Source: Theocolax elegans (Eukaryota > Arthropoda > Insecta > Hymenoptera > Cerocephalidae). Taken from it: a stretch of 64,000 bases of DNA. Both the position numbers and the translations under genes were made by a program. The notes below the pieces were generated by a model, which ran no database searches, was not told the origin of the DNA, and was given only the letters and a program-made list of their open reading frames with translations. Positions 23,762 through 35,169 of this stretch are shown here, in pieces (the stretch's first letter is position 1; the number at the start of each line of letters is the position of its first letter). The stretch is taken from assembly GCA_026168455.1 (NCBI GenBank), contig CM047425.1, forward strand, positions 45,952,362-46,016,361, in the 5' to 3' direction.

Positions 23762-24542
23762 TTAAAATACACAACATATTTAATGTTTTTAGATCAATTG
23801 TGATGTTTTGAATATATATAAAATAGTTTTATAATTCCTCAAAATATTATTCACCTTGAAAATAGGTATTTCAAGGTCAAATTTCATCCCCAATAGAAGC
23901 GAGATTTTTCGAGTAATTTCTTTCGTAATTTTATATACTGTTTATAAAAAATACTTTAAGAAATCACTGCGGTCCTTAACCTTGAAAATTTACAGTCAAT
24001 GTCATATTGTATTTTATTTGCATAAGCGAAAATTCGATCTAGCTTTTTAGCGTTATTGATGAGGTCAAAACGGGAAAAAAGTAAAAAAATCCTAAAATTA
24101 TCTTTGTTCATGAAAATGTCTATTTCGCGATGAAATTTTAGTTTCCAAAACAAAATATCGAGCTTCAACCTTATTTTTGAAGGTTACATAAAATGCCGCG
24201 GCATTCATTTTCAGCGTGATCTAAAATCAATGACGTAAACACAAAATCTGTTTTTTACTATTTCGGTCTGAGAGTTGGTATATCTTTGTTGTTCTTCAAC
24301 TGGGTACAAAATAAATGTCATCACTTATTGCAGAAACTCGTCTAATCTTCAAAAATATTTTAATCTCAAAAAATTAATTTATTTTTTATTCATTCATATT
24401 TATAAATTTATAATACGATGCAGATTGGTACTTCTCATGCATAACTTATTAGTCTCCAGGATTTGCACAGTACATAATTTTTACTATTTTCACTTTTTGA
24501 ATATTACACTATTGAATAGTGTAATATTCTATATTCTATAAA

Positions 24543-26073
24543 ATGGCTGAACATGAAGCTTGGAAGAGTGGCGAGTCCGAACCAGAAAATGAAGTATTAG
24601 AAAACGAGGTTTTAGACAATGGAGCAGAAAATGAAGACATCGGGGAAGTCAATTTGGAAGACTTTTCTTATAAGGAAACTAAATTGTCTGAGGACGCGTA
24701 TTTTTATCCATCAATCAAAGATTTTCAAGGTAGCTCCGAAATAAATTCGAATATCTCTTTTTCAGTAAATACACCAATTGATTATTTCAATTACTTTTGT
24801 GATTCTTCTTTGCTCAAAAAAATTGTAGAGGAAACCAATCATTACGCAACTCGAAATCCCATAACTCGTTCTTCCCACATGAAAGCTTGGTCCCCTGTCA
24901 CAAAAACAGAATTGGAAACTTTTCTAGGCCTTTCCATTCTAATGGGCCATGTCTGTAAAGGCGATTTACAAAGTTATTGGTCCACAGATCTTTTGCTACA
25001 CACTCCAATTTTTGGCCAAATAATGCCTCGCGATAGATATATTCACATCCTACGATGTTTACATTTTCATAATAATGAAGAAATCGAAAATCATCCTTTA
25101 GTGAAAATAAAGCCAGTAATAGAACACGTGCAAAGCAAATTTTCAGCAGTTCTTACTCCAGGAAAAAAATCTGTGCATAGATGAAAGTCTATTATTTGGC
25201 ATCAAGCTATTCATGATTGTAGACTGCGAGACGGGATTCGTGTTGGGTTTTATTGTTTATACTGGCGCAGACACTGATTATCAAAAGTTTGATTTGGTTG
25301 TTACTGGCGATATTGTAGCTCACTTTTTACAACCTTATTTTTATAATGGTCATGTTGTATACATAGACAATTGGTATACATCTCCCACTTTGGCAGAATT
25401 TTTACACGATCGTCATACAGGTATGTGTGGTACAGTGAAAGCAAATAGAAAGGGAATGCCAAAGCTTGAAAGCAAGTTAGTTCGAGGTGAAGTACAAGTC
25501 TCTCACAACGATGTGTGGATGGCAGTGAGGTGGGAAGATAAACGTAGCGTTTGTATGCTTACAACTGTGCACGAACTTGAATTCTGTGCAACTGGAAAAA
25601 AATGTTACCTAACAAATAAAGATATTATCAAGCCAAGGTGTGTCCACGATTATAATCAAAATATGGATGGTATTGATAATGTTGATAGACAATTATCTAT
25701 AACAGAAAGAGTCCAAAAAACAATGCAATGGTATCGAAAGCTTTTTTTTCATCTTATTGATCTTTGTCTATCCAATGCTCATGCGTTGTATAAGATGAGA
25801 AACGTGAAAGCTATATCATTTCCTTCATTTAGATTACAGGTTGCTAGATCATTACTGAAACTAGATCCTTCTGCAAGCATCTCTCCTTACAATGACTCTC
25901 CCATTCGATTAGTTGGCCGCCATTTCCCGAGGCAAGGTACAAGTCGAAGATGCCACTTGTGCTCTTTGCGTAAGACTCCACGTAGAACGACATACATTGG
26001 CCCTAGTTGTGAAACTCCTCTATGCGCAGCACCATGCTTTGAAGAGTACCACACAAAAGAGACATTACCGTAG
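24543..26073 (+). pseudogene. piggyBac transposase, internal deletion and frameshift
   Basis: The ATG at 24543 opens an acidic N-terminus, then the DDE_Tnp_1_7-type domain: NTPIDYFNYF, ETNHYATRNP, ETFLGLSILMGH, YWSTD and M-RDRY. The first frame ends at 25184. The second (25213-26073) carries VDCETGFVLGFIVYTGADTD, YIDNWYTSP with the second catalytic Asp, and NMDGIDNVDRQLS with the third. Around 25165-25200 the text DESLLF runs straight into GIKLFM, so the K-G-R region after the first catalytic Asp is deleted and the frame shifts. The C-terminal Cys-rich RING/PHD-like finger (CHLCSLRK, then CETPLCAAPCFEEYH) is intact. Such an element could move only with help. Confidence 0.9.
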
Positions 26074-26668
26074 AGCCAATCATTCCTACGTGAGAGGCAA
26101 GGGGACTCACGGAAATCAAGCACCCCAATGGGATCACCTTTTCGCCAAGTCCACGCCGTTGATCCTGGGTTATGCTAAGAGCTAATGTCAGAATATTTCT
26201 TGACATCTTGACAAATGTAGCAGATGTTTGTTGCACTTGTTTTAGAAGTGAATACGACTTTGAATGTGAATTTTTAAGATCAATGATACCTCAGCTATTT
26301 TTTTCAGAATTTTTTTTTATTCAGTCCATGACACTATGTACGAAAATCTTCAAAAAATTCTATCTATGCTAGAAAAAAAATTTGACCTTGAAAAATAGAA
26401 TTTCAAGGTCAAGAACATCCCTAGGATTTTTTTACTATATTTTTCATGTTCAGCGCGAGAAATTACATAGAAATACTCTCTAGAGTTTTCCTGGAAAATG
26501 AGAAAAAAATTTTACATTGTACTTTACGTTGCCTGCGGGGGTGGTCAATTTATCGACCAGCAGTCAGGGTGGGGACTCTACTTGAAATATTCAATGATCT
26601 CATGTAAAGATTTTACATTTTATAAAAGGTCGTTTAGTACCAAAATTTTCCCGCAGCCAAAAGGTTAA

Positions 26669-27237
26669 ACAAACAATTGGAAAAATGAAGAACTGCTTTT
26701 ATTCGAATAACTGAGATGTAAGTTGAAACTCTTTACAAGATTTACATCAATTTATTAAGGAGGCTATAGCATAAGTATACTGATGCATTAAGATCAGCTG
26801 GTTTTCCACTACGTAATTGGGAGTATACTGATGATCAAGGAAAGGTCGCAACAGTTTCGGCATTGTTATGGAATAAGGTTGATAACACACTGTCTGTTAA
26901 TTTGTCATCTTTAAAGCTGCTTCTGCAAGAAACTTGGCAAAACTGTATGCGATGAGAAGACCAAATGGAACGGAATTTGAAGAACGATTTTTTAAAATAG
27001 ATCAAAGGTTTATTTCTTAAAAATGTAAAAATTCCTTGAAAAATAGATATAATTAAGAAGCACATTGAGGAAAGCTGTCATGCGTTTTTTAATGCGAGTA
27101 GTCTCGCACATGCTGATGCAATTTTGATACGTGTAAAAAATATTAACAACCTGTAAGTACAATTGGTAGGTGCTAAATGTATAATAGCTTCCTTCCGAGG
27201 CCAGTATTTGGCCAACACTGCTAACGTAGACGAATTG
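26669..27237 (+). pseudogene. BEL/Pao RT, C-terminal fragment
   Basis: Beyond the piggyBac element, about 26775-26940 reads DALRSAGFPLRNWEY and then VSALLWNKVDNTLSVNL. These fit the conserved BEL/Pao segment where GFPLRKW is followed by a LGL-W-D block after the palm. Stops and shifts are present. The rest, up to the TTAA MITE at 27238, is poorly readable. Confidence 0.65.
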
Positions 27238-27241
27238 TTAA

Positions 27242-27390
27242 CCTTTAGAGGACGGGATGGCCCCTATACGGGCCATGCCCATGATCGACCCTTTACATGT
27301 GTTAGTTTTGAGATGTGAGACATCACAAAAACTCGATTTCTATAGAAAAGTGAGAGACAACAGTACACCCAAATCCCCGTCCTCTAAAGG
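27242..27390. mobile_element. 149-bp TTAA MITE, intact
   Basis: TTAA at 27238-27241 and 27391-27394 encloses perfect-looking 15-bp inverted ends CCTTTAGAGGACGGG. The body is nearly identical to the truncated copy at 43056-43197, so the family has been active. The end is about two thirds identical to that of the piggyBac element at 23726, which hints at, but does not prove, cross-mobilisation. It splits the BEL relic. Confidence 0.9.
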
Positions 27391-27394
27391 TTAA

Positions 27395-27550
27395 TAAACA
27401 TTTTCAAATTTGATAGGAAAGAGGACATTTATTGGTTGGATTTGACAATTGTCTTGGTTTGGATCAAGCGAGGGGTACAATGGAATGTTTTCGTTCATAA
27501 TCGACTGAAGGAAATCAAGGCCGTAACTGTCGCCGCTACTTAGTGATTTG
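27395..27550 (+). pseudogene. BEL/Pao fragment, RNase H-to-integrase linker
   Basis: In one frame LTIVLVWIKRGVQWNVFV is followed by HNRLKEIKAVT. This matches the BEL/Pao segment in which a VL-WI block is followed by W--FV-NRV-EI, near the end of the RNase H-like region. It is short and frame-broken. It ends near the Penelope-type sequence at 27560. Confidence 0.7.
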
Positions 27551-27559
27551 TTGCATGCC

Positions 27560-28270
27560 CTCAAAACCAGCGGATTTACCTTTACGCGGTAGAATTATCG
27601 ATTGATTTAACGAGTCAAGTTATTTATCGAATTGCACAACATTTCGGAGACAAATTTGCCTCCATCTTCAGGTGCTAAACTTTATTAATAATAATTAATT
27701 AGTATATACAATGTCAATATAATCGTCTACAACAAAAATTTTTTACCTTATGATTGTCACATTGCGTTTCAAACAAAACTAGTCAGTATTTCGGAGTGTC
27801 AATTCTTAACTATAATAATAATTAACATTACATTATTAATCAATGAATATAGCAACAAGACTAAATAAATAGTTAACAAAATAATCACTGAAGTTATAAA
27901 GCAATCATAGTAACACTTTTTCTTCCTTTTCATTTTAATTAAGTAAATATTTTAATAATTTAAATAAATTAAGTAAATATACAAAACCTCTCAAACAAAA
28001 AAAGATGTAAGCATTCATTAAAATTGTATATGGGACGATACACTTGACTACGACGCAAATATTCAACTGATAACCATTTAAATTTCGAACATGAAATTGA
28101 CTAGAAACTAATCGATAATATAGATAACTATAAAACCCGCGAATATTTAAAACTGCATAACGAAGAATTGTGACTTCAAAATTGGTTACAATTTATTTCT
28201 TATTTTTTACTTGTGTATAAGCGATGTGTATGTTGTTTGTAGTTTACTAACATCTTCTTTATTTAAAAAA
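27560..28270 (-). mobile_element. Penelope-type terminal repeat with hammerhead-like motif
   Basis: On the minus strand 27671-27630 reads CCTGAAGATGGAGGC, a spacer and CTCCGAAATGTTG. That layout (CTGANGA, short stem, GAAAY) is typical of the terminal repeats of Penelope-like elements. No RT or GIY-YIG sequence follows; the remainder (27720-28270) is AT-rich and unrecognised. The CTGATGA core is changed to CTGAAGA, so ribozyme activity is doubtful. The extent of this element is uncertain. Confidence 0.4.
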
Positions 28271-28278
28271 GAAACTAT

Positions 28279-29014
28279 TGTAACGGTGCGATCGGGATGA
28301 AGGGAAACCCTAGGTTGCGCGTAGCGAACTTACCTTCGCGCACAACCGGACCTCCAATACACCTTGTCGACAACTCGTCGATCACCCGATAGTCGCCGTG
28401 TACGTTAATATGGGCTCACGAGTGACCCCACCTCTGGAAACACGAATTCAAAAGATGCAGACCGAGCACCGCGGGCTCGTCTGCTTTCCGGTCGAGGTAG
28501 TGGGAATCCTGGGATAGTACGGAATATCGAAATAACGATGAGTCGAGAAATAAAGCAAAACCTTATTTTATTCACAGTTAGGCTACAAATTACAACTTCT
28601 GAATTATTGATACTCGCGGGGTATATCGCATACCATACAGTCGGGACACGATCGCGGAGATTCCTTACCCGTGCGCGAGATCGCGACGCGGAGAGAGAAC
28701 ACAGGTTACGCGGGCACTTTACCCTCCCCGAAAAGATCACTTCTAACCTTGTTTAACAATCCGTCGAAGGGAGTTCCGCACACATGTAGGGTGGTTCGGC
28801 GGCTATACCACGGCCTTCACGCTCGTCTATTTCTCTAGATCTCCACGTCCTTCCGGAAGCACCTGACAGCTTAAATACCTATGAGAGAATGATTCCCGCT
28901 AATTCTCTCTCGTTCCCCCTTCCTTTCGTATCCCGCACGGTCTCATCCGACGGCCGTGCAGCCCACGCGACGGAGAACCATTTCGAGTGACTCCCGATGT
29001 CGTCACGCGTCACA
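28279..29014. mobile_element. GC-rich solo LTR, TGTAACGG type
   Basis: It begins TGTAACGGTGCGATCG and ends CGTCACGCGTCACA. CTAT is duplicated at 28275-28278 and 29015-29018. It is 736 bp and GC-rich, with no internal retroelement genes. It separates BEL sequence on its two sides. Confidence 0.85.
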
Positions 29015-29018
29015 CTAT

Positions 29019-29330
29019 TAATAAAAAGAGTTAAAACTACAATTTTTTATCGCGGCGATAGTATGAATTTTAGATGTCCGATAATAGATCATTCGCATAT
29101 AATTGTCCGAAGGATAATTGAACAAGAACATAGTAATCCTAAGCATGTGGGTGTTCAATTATTGCTATGCAAATGCATGGAAAATATTGGATTTTGACAT
29201 CGCGACGTAAAATTCGTAGTATAATTGATAAATGTTCTGAATATAAACGATATAATATCAAACGTACCGAATCTGTAAAAGTACCTTTACGATGAACTGG
29301 TTTATTATTCGTATCAAAAATAAACTAGAA
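29019..29330 (+). pseudogene. BEL/Pao integrase, zinc-binding N-terminal fragment
   Basis: The 66-codon frame contains CPIIDHSHIIVRRIIEQEHS followed by PKHVGVQLLLCK. In the next frame come RRKIRSIIDKCSEYKRYN and the start of an LP-type block. This is the HHCC integrase head of BEL/Pao: PI-L---H-V--LI---H----H-G at the front, then the Cys pair. A frameshift near 29195 breaks it. The catalytic core is not seen downstream (29330-29903 is AT-rich and unassigned). Confidence 0.75.
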
Positions 29331-29903
29331 GTTGCATATATACTTGTTTATTCTTATATTCACTCAGCTTCTTAGTAGATAATAATTACAATAAAGAAAT
29401 TTACCTCTATTAACCACATTTTAAAAAAATTTACGTACATCTAACTATTTATTTATCAATTAAATCAAGGCTGTGGAGTGTTTCTAGTTAAACGTTATAC
29501 TTTAAGAAATCTTTTAAAAATATCTAATTAAGGCTATAGGTACAGGATGTTTTTTTTCATAAAATGTTCTTTTTACGGCCATCAACAATTGGTTTCATAA
29601 TATGTTGTTATGAAGCTAAACGTTGGTGGCAACAGTTTCATGCTATTTTTTACAAGAATATTTACGTTTACATCAATATTTTGTTACGTATATAGCAACT
29701 GAATATAGTGTTGTGTTGATATTATTTTGTACTAAAAACTTTACAATGTGTATACGTAAATAAGTTATACCAACATTTGAATTACATGCTATCCCGACTG
29801 TCGGTTAAAAGTAAAAAAAGAAAGATGGATAAATAGACGTAGTATACCTTAATTACATGATGAAATGTTAGAAAAAAGGGAATTTATTATATGTGTATAT
29901 TAC
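29331..29903. other. AT-rich unassigned stretch
   Basis: Nothing recognised. It may be decayed downstream BEL sequence. Confidence 0.4.
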
Positions 29904-29907
29904 ATAC

Positions 29908-30979
29908 TGTAACGGGGTACAATCTTTCGCGTCGGTAGGGGTAAAGGGATCGGTTGCTACGGCACTGCCTAGTTATACTCCCTAGGCGGTGCTCCGAGAG
30001 TGCGCGGCGGATTCAAATCAGTGAACCCCGCGCACGACCTACCGTTGCGATGTCCGTTAACAACCGCGAGATCACTTGCCGATCTCGCGTCTTTGTACAG
30101 CTAAAACGTCGTGAGCTGAAAAGGACCGCGAATAAAAGGGATAAATTCGCGGTAAGTTTACCTCGGCCGCTCCTGAAACGGAGAGGGCGGTCTTCGGGAT
30201 AACGGGAATAACGTACGCCGGTAATCAATAATCAAACTCGTACTCGGATATTGATTACATATGAATTTTATTCAAGTTAAAGAAATATAAATACAGTTTA
30301 ACATAAAACAAAGATTTAACACAAGCCGTATATAGGCCGCGTGAGGTCTCGCGACGAGGTGTAACCACCGGGGTTACTCGCACTATCTCTTTTTCTAGCA
30401 CGCGTACGCGGTCGCCCGTTTGCTACCTCGCCGTCGCGCGCGGGCGAGATCCGCCGATCCCTAACTTATAGTTATAGCCGTAAAGAGAGAGTCTTTACGG
30501 CTTCGGCGGCTCGCGAGTGGTGCACCACGTACCTTAAATCTCGATTCTCCCCGTCGATGCGTTCGACTTCGCCTGTTTTCCCTCTCTCCGTCGGGCTCTC
30601 GCGCGCGGCAACTTCGCCGTCCTCGCAGGTTCCTGGGAGTCGCTGGAGCTGTGCACTTAACACCAGCACGCTCACTCCACCAAGTCACTCACTCTTCACG
30701 GCGCGAAACCCAGAACCCGAGCAAGAATCCGCGATAACGATTCTTGTTCTCTTGCCGCGAAATATCAAGAAAGGCGTTACCGGCGACGTGTCTATCTACG
30801 ATGACTCGCATAAACTCTCTATATACTCTCCTCAGTCAGCTTGCGCGTCGGACCATTATTAGTCCTTACGCGGCTTACGCGCGGGCTTTCCCGATCACCT
30901 ACGAGCTTTTCCGATCGTCACTCGCGCTCGTTATAAGGTATAGCTTCATACGCATAAGAGTATGTAGCTTACCTTTACA
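29908..30979. mobile_element. GC-rich solo LTR, TGTAACGGGG type
   Basis: The ends are TGTAACGGGGTACAATC and AGCTTACCTTTACA. ATAC is duplicated at 29904-29907 and 30980-30983. It is 1072 bp. Several overlapping open frames on both strands are unlike any family and are attributed to GC-rich composition. It is the third solo LTR with a 4-bp duplication and a TGTAACG start in this window. Confidence 0.85.
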
Positions 30980-30983
30980 ATAC

Positions 30984-31320
30984 ATATATAAGCACATATA
31001 AAATAATATTCTTATGTAAAACATATAACTTTAAATTGTTGGAAAATTTATTGAAAGTAATGGTTTTACGTTATTTAATACAATATTTTAGATTCTTAAA
31101 TTTCTTTATAAAAATAATAATAATAAAGTTTTACGTTACGTATTTATTAATATCACAAAATTATCTTAAAAATGTAGAAACTATTGAATATAATATTAAT
31201 TAATATTTAAAGTATGTTCACATATTCATTGTCGATATTATTTTAATACATGTTCTATATATTCTATTAATCTTAATCTAAAAATCTTTTTTAGTTAAAG
31301 TGTCAACTTCAAAATGTGTT
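30984..31320. other. AT-rich spacer
   Basis: Nothing recognised. Confidence 0.5.
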
Positions 31321-31324
31321 TTAA

Positions 31325-31534
31325 CAGGTTGGGGACGGACAATGTATTAATATTTTTGAAATACTAAAGTAAAATTTGATTGTTAAAATAATAATGAATA
31401 GTAGGATATTTTAAAAAATAAGTAAAACATTTAGTTCCAATAAGCCAATTTTTTTAGATTAGAAAAATCATAAATTAGAACAGGGGCAAGTAACATAACA
31501 TGACATAAATATGTGTCATGCCGTCCTCAACCTG
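31325..31534. mobile_element. 210-bp TTAA MITE
   Basis: TTAA lies at 31321-31324 and 31535-31538, with 14-16-bp inverted ends (CAGGTTGGGGACGG at left; CAGGTTGAGGACGG on the minus strand at right). The AT-rich interior has no frame. The GGACGG portion is shared with the 149-bp family at 27242. Confidence 0.85.
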
Positions 31535-31924
31535 TTAAAGTTATTATTGTTATAGTTGATTATAAAAACGACCTACACTAAGCGAAATGAAATTAGAAAT
31601 ATTTGTCGATTTTACACAACACATTAAGTATCGATTAAATCGGTAAGGTATTTTTTACCTTAATTAATAAAATATTACTTATGTCAACTGTAGTATAACA
31701 AAATTAATTAATATTTTTATCGGTCTTACAGTCAATAACAAATTAAATATATGGGCAGTCAGATTGCTCCTACTTATAATCACCCCCGAAGAATCTATGA
31801 AAATAAAAATAAAAATAAAAAATAAAAAATTAAAAACTTTAACTGAAAATAAAACAAATTATTATCAAAGTAATCTGACTGCCCCCCTGCACCAAAAGTC
31901 TACTCACCCCAAATATGTTGTCCG

Positions 31925-31960
31925 ACGTTTCAAGCTCGCTGCTGCTCCTCATCAGGGACT
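31925..31960 (-). ncRNA. Hammerhead-like motif in left arm
   Basis: The minus strand reads CCTGATGAGG, a 12-base spacer and GAGCTTGAAACGTC. The conserved CUGAUGA and GAAA boxes are present, and a short stem between them (GAGC with GCUU) is possible but shifted by one base from the canonical position. Stem III and the cleavage site are not evident in a single unit. Penelope-like elements are known to carry minimal hammerheads of this form. This copy is in the sense orientation of the element's genes. Confidence 0.45.
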
Positions 31961-32058
31961 GAAATGAAAAACTATTCCACACCGATATTTATACCCTCAA
32001 AAAAGGCCTGCCCACTCCAAGGACCCACACCCAAACAAATTCACACCAATAAACTAAG

Positions 32059-33880
32059 TTAATTTAAGATAGGATGATATATCTTATTTAATTTACTTGA
32101 CTCTAACATTAAATTAACATTCTTATCATTTCTAAATATATGAATATTCTCAAGACTTTCTCTTTTAAATTTGTTTATAATATTTTGTTCTAAAATTTCT
32201 ACATTATTAAAATCAAATGAATGAACAAAATCTAAACAATGCTGTTTCAAACCCAAAGCGACAGATACACTCCTCAAACTATATTTATGTTCATAAATTC
32301 TCTTTTTCAAATGTCTACTAGTTTGACCAATGTAACACTTATCACAATCAATACAATTTATTTTATAAACAACTCCAGATTTATCATCCTTTCTATCTCT
32401 ATCCTTACAATTATTAAACAAACAACTTAGATTATTAATATTTCTAAAGAAAACTTGAATATCTAGTTTTTTAAATTATTTTCTTATTCTTTCAGATAAA
32501 CCTCTAACATACGGTATAACAACAAATGCATCGTTTTTAAAATCAGCTCTAACTTTTAATTTACTATTATAAATTTGATTCACTCTCTCTTCAATCACTC
32601 TATTAATCAAATCTACCGGATAATTATTATTAACAAAAGTTTTTTTAACTAAATCCAAATTTACTTTTCTAAAATCACCGTGTGACAGTCCAACGGCACG
32701 GTCAATAACACCTTTCAACGCACCAATCTTGTCACTGAACTGGTGATGAGTATGGAAATTTAAAAATCTATCTGACCAAGTAGGCTTTCTATACCAATTT
32801 AATTTAACTTTATTTTTATCATCTCTAATAACTTTAATATCTAAAAAATTTAATTCTTTATCAATCTCAACCTCGACTGTAAATTTAATTCTATCATGAA
32901 TTGAATTAAAAACATCAACCATTTCATCAACAAAACATTCTGGTACTATCGTAAAGATGTCATCTACAAATCTACTAAAAATCATTGGTTCAAAACTCAA
33001 TTTTGACAAAGCAATACCCTCTAACTTTTCCATTACTAAATTAGCTATATAATCCCATTGAGCAACCATATCTTTGTTCATAAAAGTCTTTATCAAAAGA
33101 AAAAAATGTATTATTAAATACTAAATTAAGTGCTTTGGTTCATTAATATCAAAAATAGTATATAAACTAATATCTGACCATTTTTCTATTATTATATCAT
33201 TAACAAAATCTAAAGGAACGTTTGTAAACAAAGATACAACATCCAATGAGATCATTTTACAATTATTCGGAAAAATCATATCTTTCATCATATTATAAAA
33301 ACTCCAACTATCTTTAATATAAGAATTTGTTTTACCAACTACATTAACTAAAATATCAGACAAAAATCTAGCAAGTTTATAAGTAGGAAAATTAATAGAT
33401 AATATAATTATTCTATATGTCAGCTTTTCTTTGTGAATCTTAGGAAGCCCATTTCTTTCTCCAACAAGAAAGTAACTCCTTTAATTTATCTTGCAATTTA
33501 TTGATATGTGGATTCCTTATTTTCTTAAATGTAGTGTCATCATTCAAAAGGAGCTTAATCTGATTTATAACATCTTTTTTATACGAAGCTACTGTTATAT
33601 TACCTTTATCCGCTTTCTGAAAAATTATCTCTGGATTTTCCTTCAAGAAATCCTTAGTTATTTTTAATTCACGAAATAAATTACTATTTAAAAAATTATC
33701 ATATCTACTTTCTTTCTTAAAATTGCTCACCACTTTGACCAAAGATCCTCTACATTTAGTTTTGAAATTTTCTTCAAAACCTATTAATCTACTTTCAACA
33801 TCAACAACTATTTCTTTAATGGGAAGATCCCTCCTCAAATATGGTAGACCAAACCTAGAACCCTTTGACATGATATTCAC
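32059..33880 (-). pseudogene. Penelope-like RT plus GIY-YIG polyprotein, frame-broken
   Basis: Four minus-strand frames make up one collinear polyprotein. The first (33440-33880) has FQKADKGNITVA, the conserved RT N-terminal motif. The second (33121-33363) has MISLDVVSLFTNVP with the first catalytic Asp. The third (32476-33096) has FSRFVDDIF with the paired catalytic Asp residues, NFLDI and YRKPTWSD. The fourth (32059-32421) is the GIY-YIG nuclease: GVVYKINC, DKCYIGQT and R-R--EH. Breaks near 33440-33360, 33110 and 32450 separate them, and the PMGSP block is lost or out of frame near 33100. All catalytic blocks but that one are visible. Confidence 0.9.
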
Positions 33881-34047
33881 TACTTCCCTAGATATTCCCT
33901 AGGTTCCCAAGTAAATTAAATAAGATTTATCATCCTATCTTAACTTAACTTAGTTTATTGGTGTGAATTTATTTGGGTGTGGGTCCTTGGAGTGGGGAGG
34001 CCTTTTTTGAGGGTATAAATATCGGTGTGGAATAGTTTTTCATTTCA

Positions 34048-34088
34048 GTCCCTGATGAGGAGCAGCAGCGAGCTTGAAACGTCGGACA
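34048..34088 (+). ncRNA. Hammerhead-like motif in right arm
   Basis: CTGATGAG lies at 34052-34059 and GAAAC at 34076-34080, followed by GTCGGAC. It is the mirror copy of the motif at 31925-31960 and so lies antisense to the element's genes. Pairing of the intervening bases is weak, as noted for the other copy. Confidence 0.45.
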
Positions 34089-34310
34089 ACATATTTGGGG
34101 TGAGTAGTTTTTTGGTGCAGGGGGGCAGTCTGATTACTTTGATAATAATTTGTTTTATTTTCAGTTAAAGTTTTTAATTTTTTATTTTTTATTTTTATTT
34201 TTATTTTCATAGATTCTTCGGGGGTGATTATAAGTAGGAGCAATCTGACTGCCCATATATTTAATTTGTTATTGACTGTAAGACCGATAAAAATATTAAT
34301 TAATTTTATT

Positions 34311-34680
34311 GTTTACCTTACCATTTAACGAATTCAAGCAACACGAGCGAACAGTATAATAATGTACGTATCGGCTCGGACCGGCAATGTTCAATTCGGC
34401 TCAGTTCGTCGTGGCTACATGGGCGAAATCGGATGCGCGCGCATATCTTTTACGAATAACACACATATAGAGATATAGCCGTCTTAATACCACAGGTGCT
34501 ATTCCTCCGCTTCCCGTGTACTGCACTGTACGTGACTGCGTTTTAACTGCAGGCCGATCCTGCATTTGAGGTGTGCGTCTCACTATAGGAAATCAACCTG
34601 CAGCCACGTAAACTCAGTGCACTGGCGATCGAACCGCTTGTTGTAATCCGCGACGAGAGCGAGCGAGAGAGAGAGAGAGA
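34311..34680. other. Unassigned stretch
   Basis: Mixed-composition DNA with no recognised gene. A (GA)n run at about 34655-34681 abuts the LINE 3' tail. Confidence 0.5.
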
Positions 34681-35169
34681 GAGATTTGATTTGATTTGAT
34701 TTGTTTATTTTTAGCACATGTTAGGTGGCACATAATACAAAAATAATAACAGGCATAGTTGATAATACGCAATAACAATGCTAGAGACTAAACCACTTTA
34801 CAAATAGAAATTAAAAATAGAGCGACGTCATTGCGCAATACATATAAATAAAATAGAGATATAAGCTATAGGACGCGACAGTTTATCGCGGTTCATCGTT
34901 AACCGAACTAATAGAAACTAATTCATAGACTAATTTACACTAATTTACAACTAACATTTTTAAACTTAACAATTACTCTTACAATATAAAACTATTTTAG
35001 AACTGTTTTAAGATCAACCAACTATAATTTGAAATTAAAATTAAGATCGGAAACTAATGCAAATTATATATACAATCGCAGGCTGACTTTGGCATAATTG
35101 ATAAAATTTAACAGAATCCCACAATATACAATAAATTAATCACAGCCAATAATCGAGATTACCCGCCCA

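Larger units (their letters stand above)
23726..26664 (+). mobile_element. piggyBac-type DNA transposon, near full length
   Basis: Terminal inverted repeats read CCTTTTGACTGCGGG at the left and CCTTTTGGCTGCGGG (minus strand) at the right. TTAA follows the right end (26665-26668) and TTGA, one change from TTAA, precedes the left (23722-23725). Subterminal structure includes a perfect 20-bp palindrome at 23742-23761 and a related motif at 26541-26560. There are also hairpins with CTTGAAA / TTTCAAG on both sides (about 23856-23880 and 26380-26405). It encodes one transposase (24543-26073). It sits inside the BEL relic. Confidence 0.9.
31699..34310 (-). mobile_element. Penelope-like retroelement with inverted terminal repeats
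   Basis: The arms at 31699-32099 and 33908-34310 are about 400-bp inverted copies and enclose one minus-strand coding region (33880 to 32059). The arms differ by only a few bases, so the copy is young. Each arm holds the hammerhead-like CTGATGAG...GAAAC motif. Penelope-like elements typically have terminal repeats in direct or inverted arrangement; here they are inverted. The element is flanked by AT-rich DNA and no clear target duplication was found. Confidence 0.9.

Noticed and set aside
31764..31967. 67-codon Lys-rich frame, repeated at 34040-34243
   Set aside because: It falls in the inverted arms of the Penelope-like element and overlaps the hammerhead-like motif, so it is not a gene.
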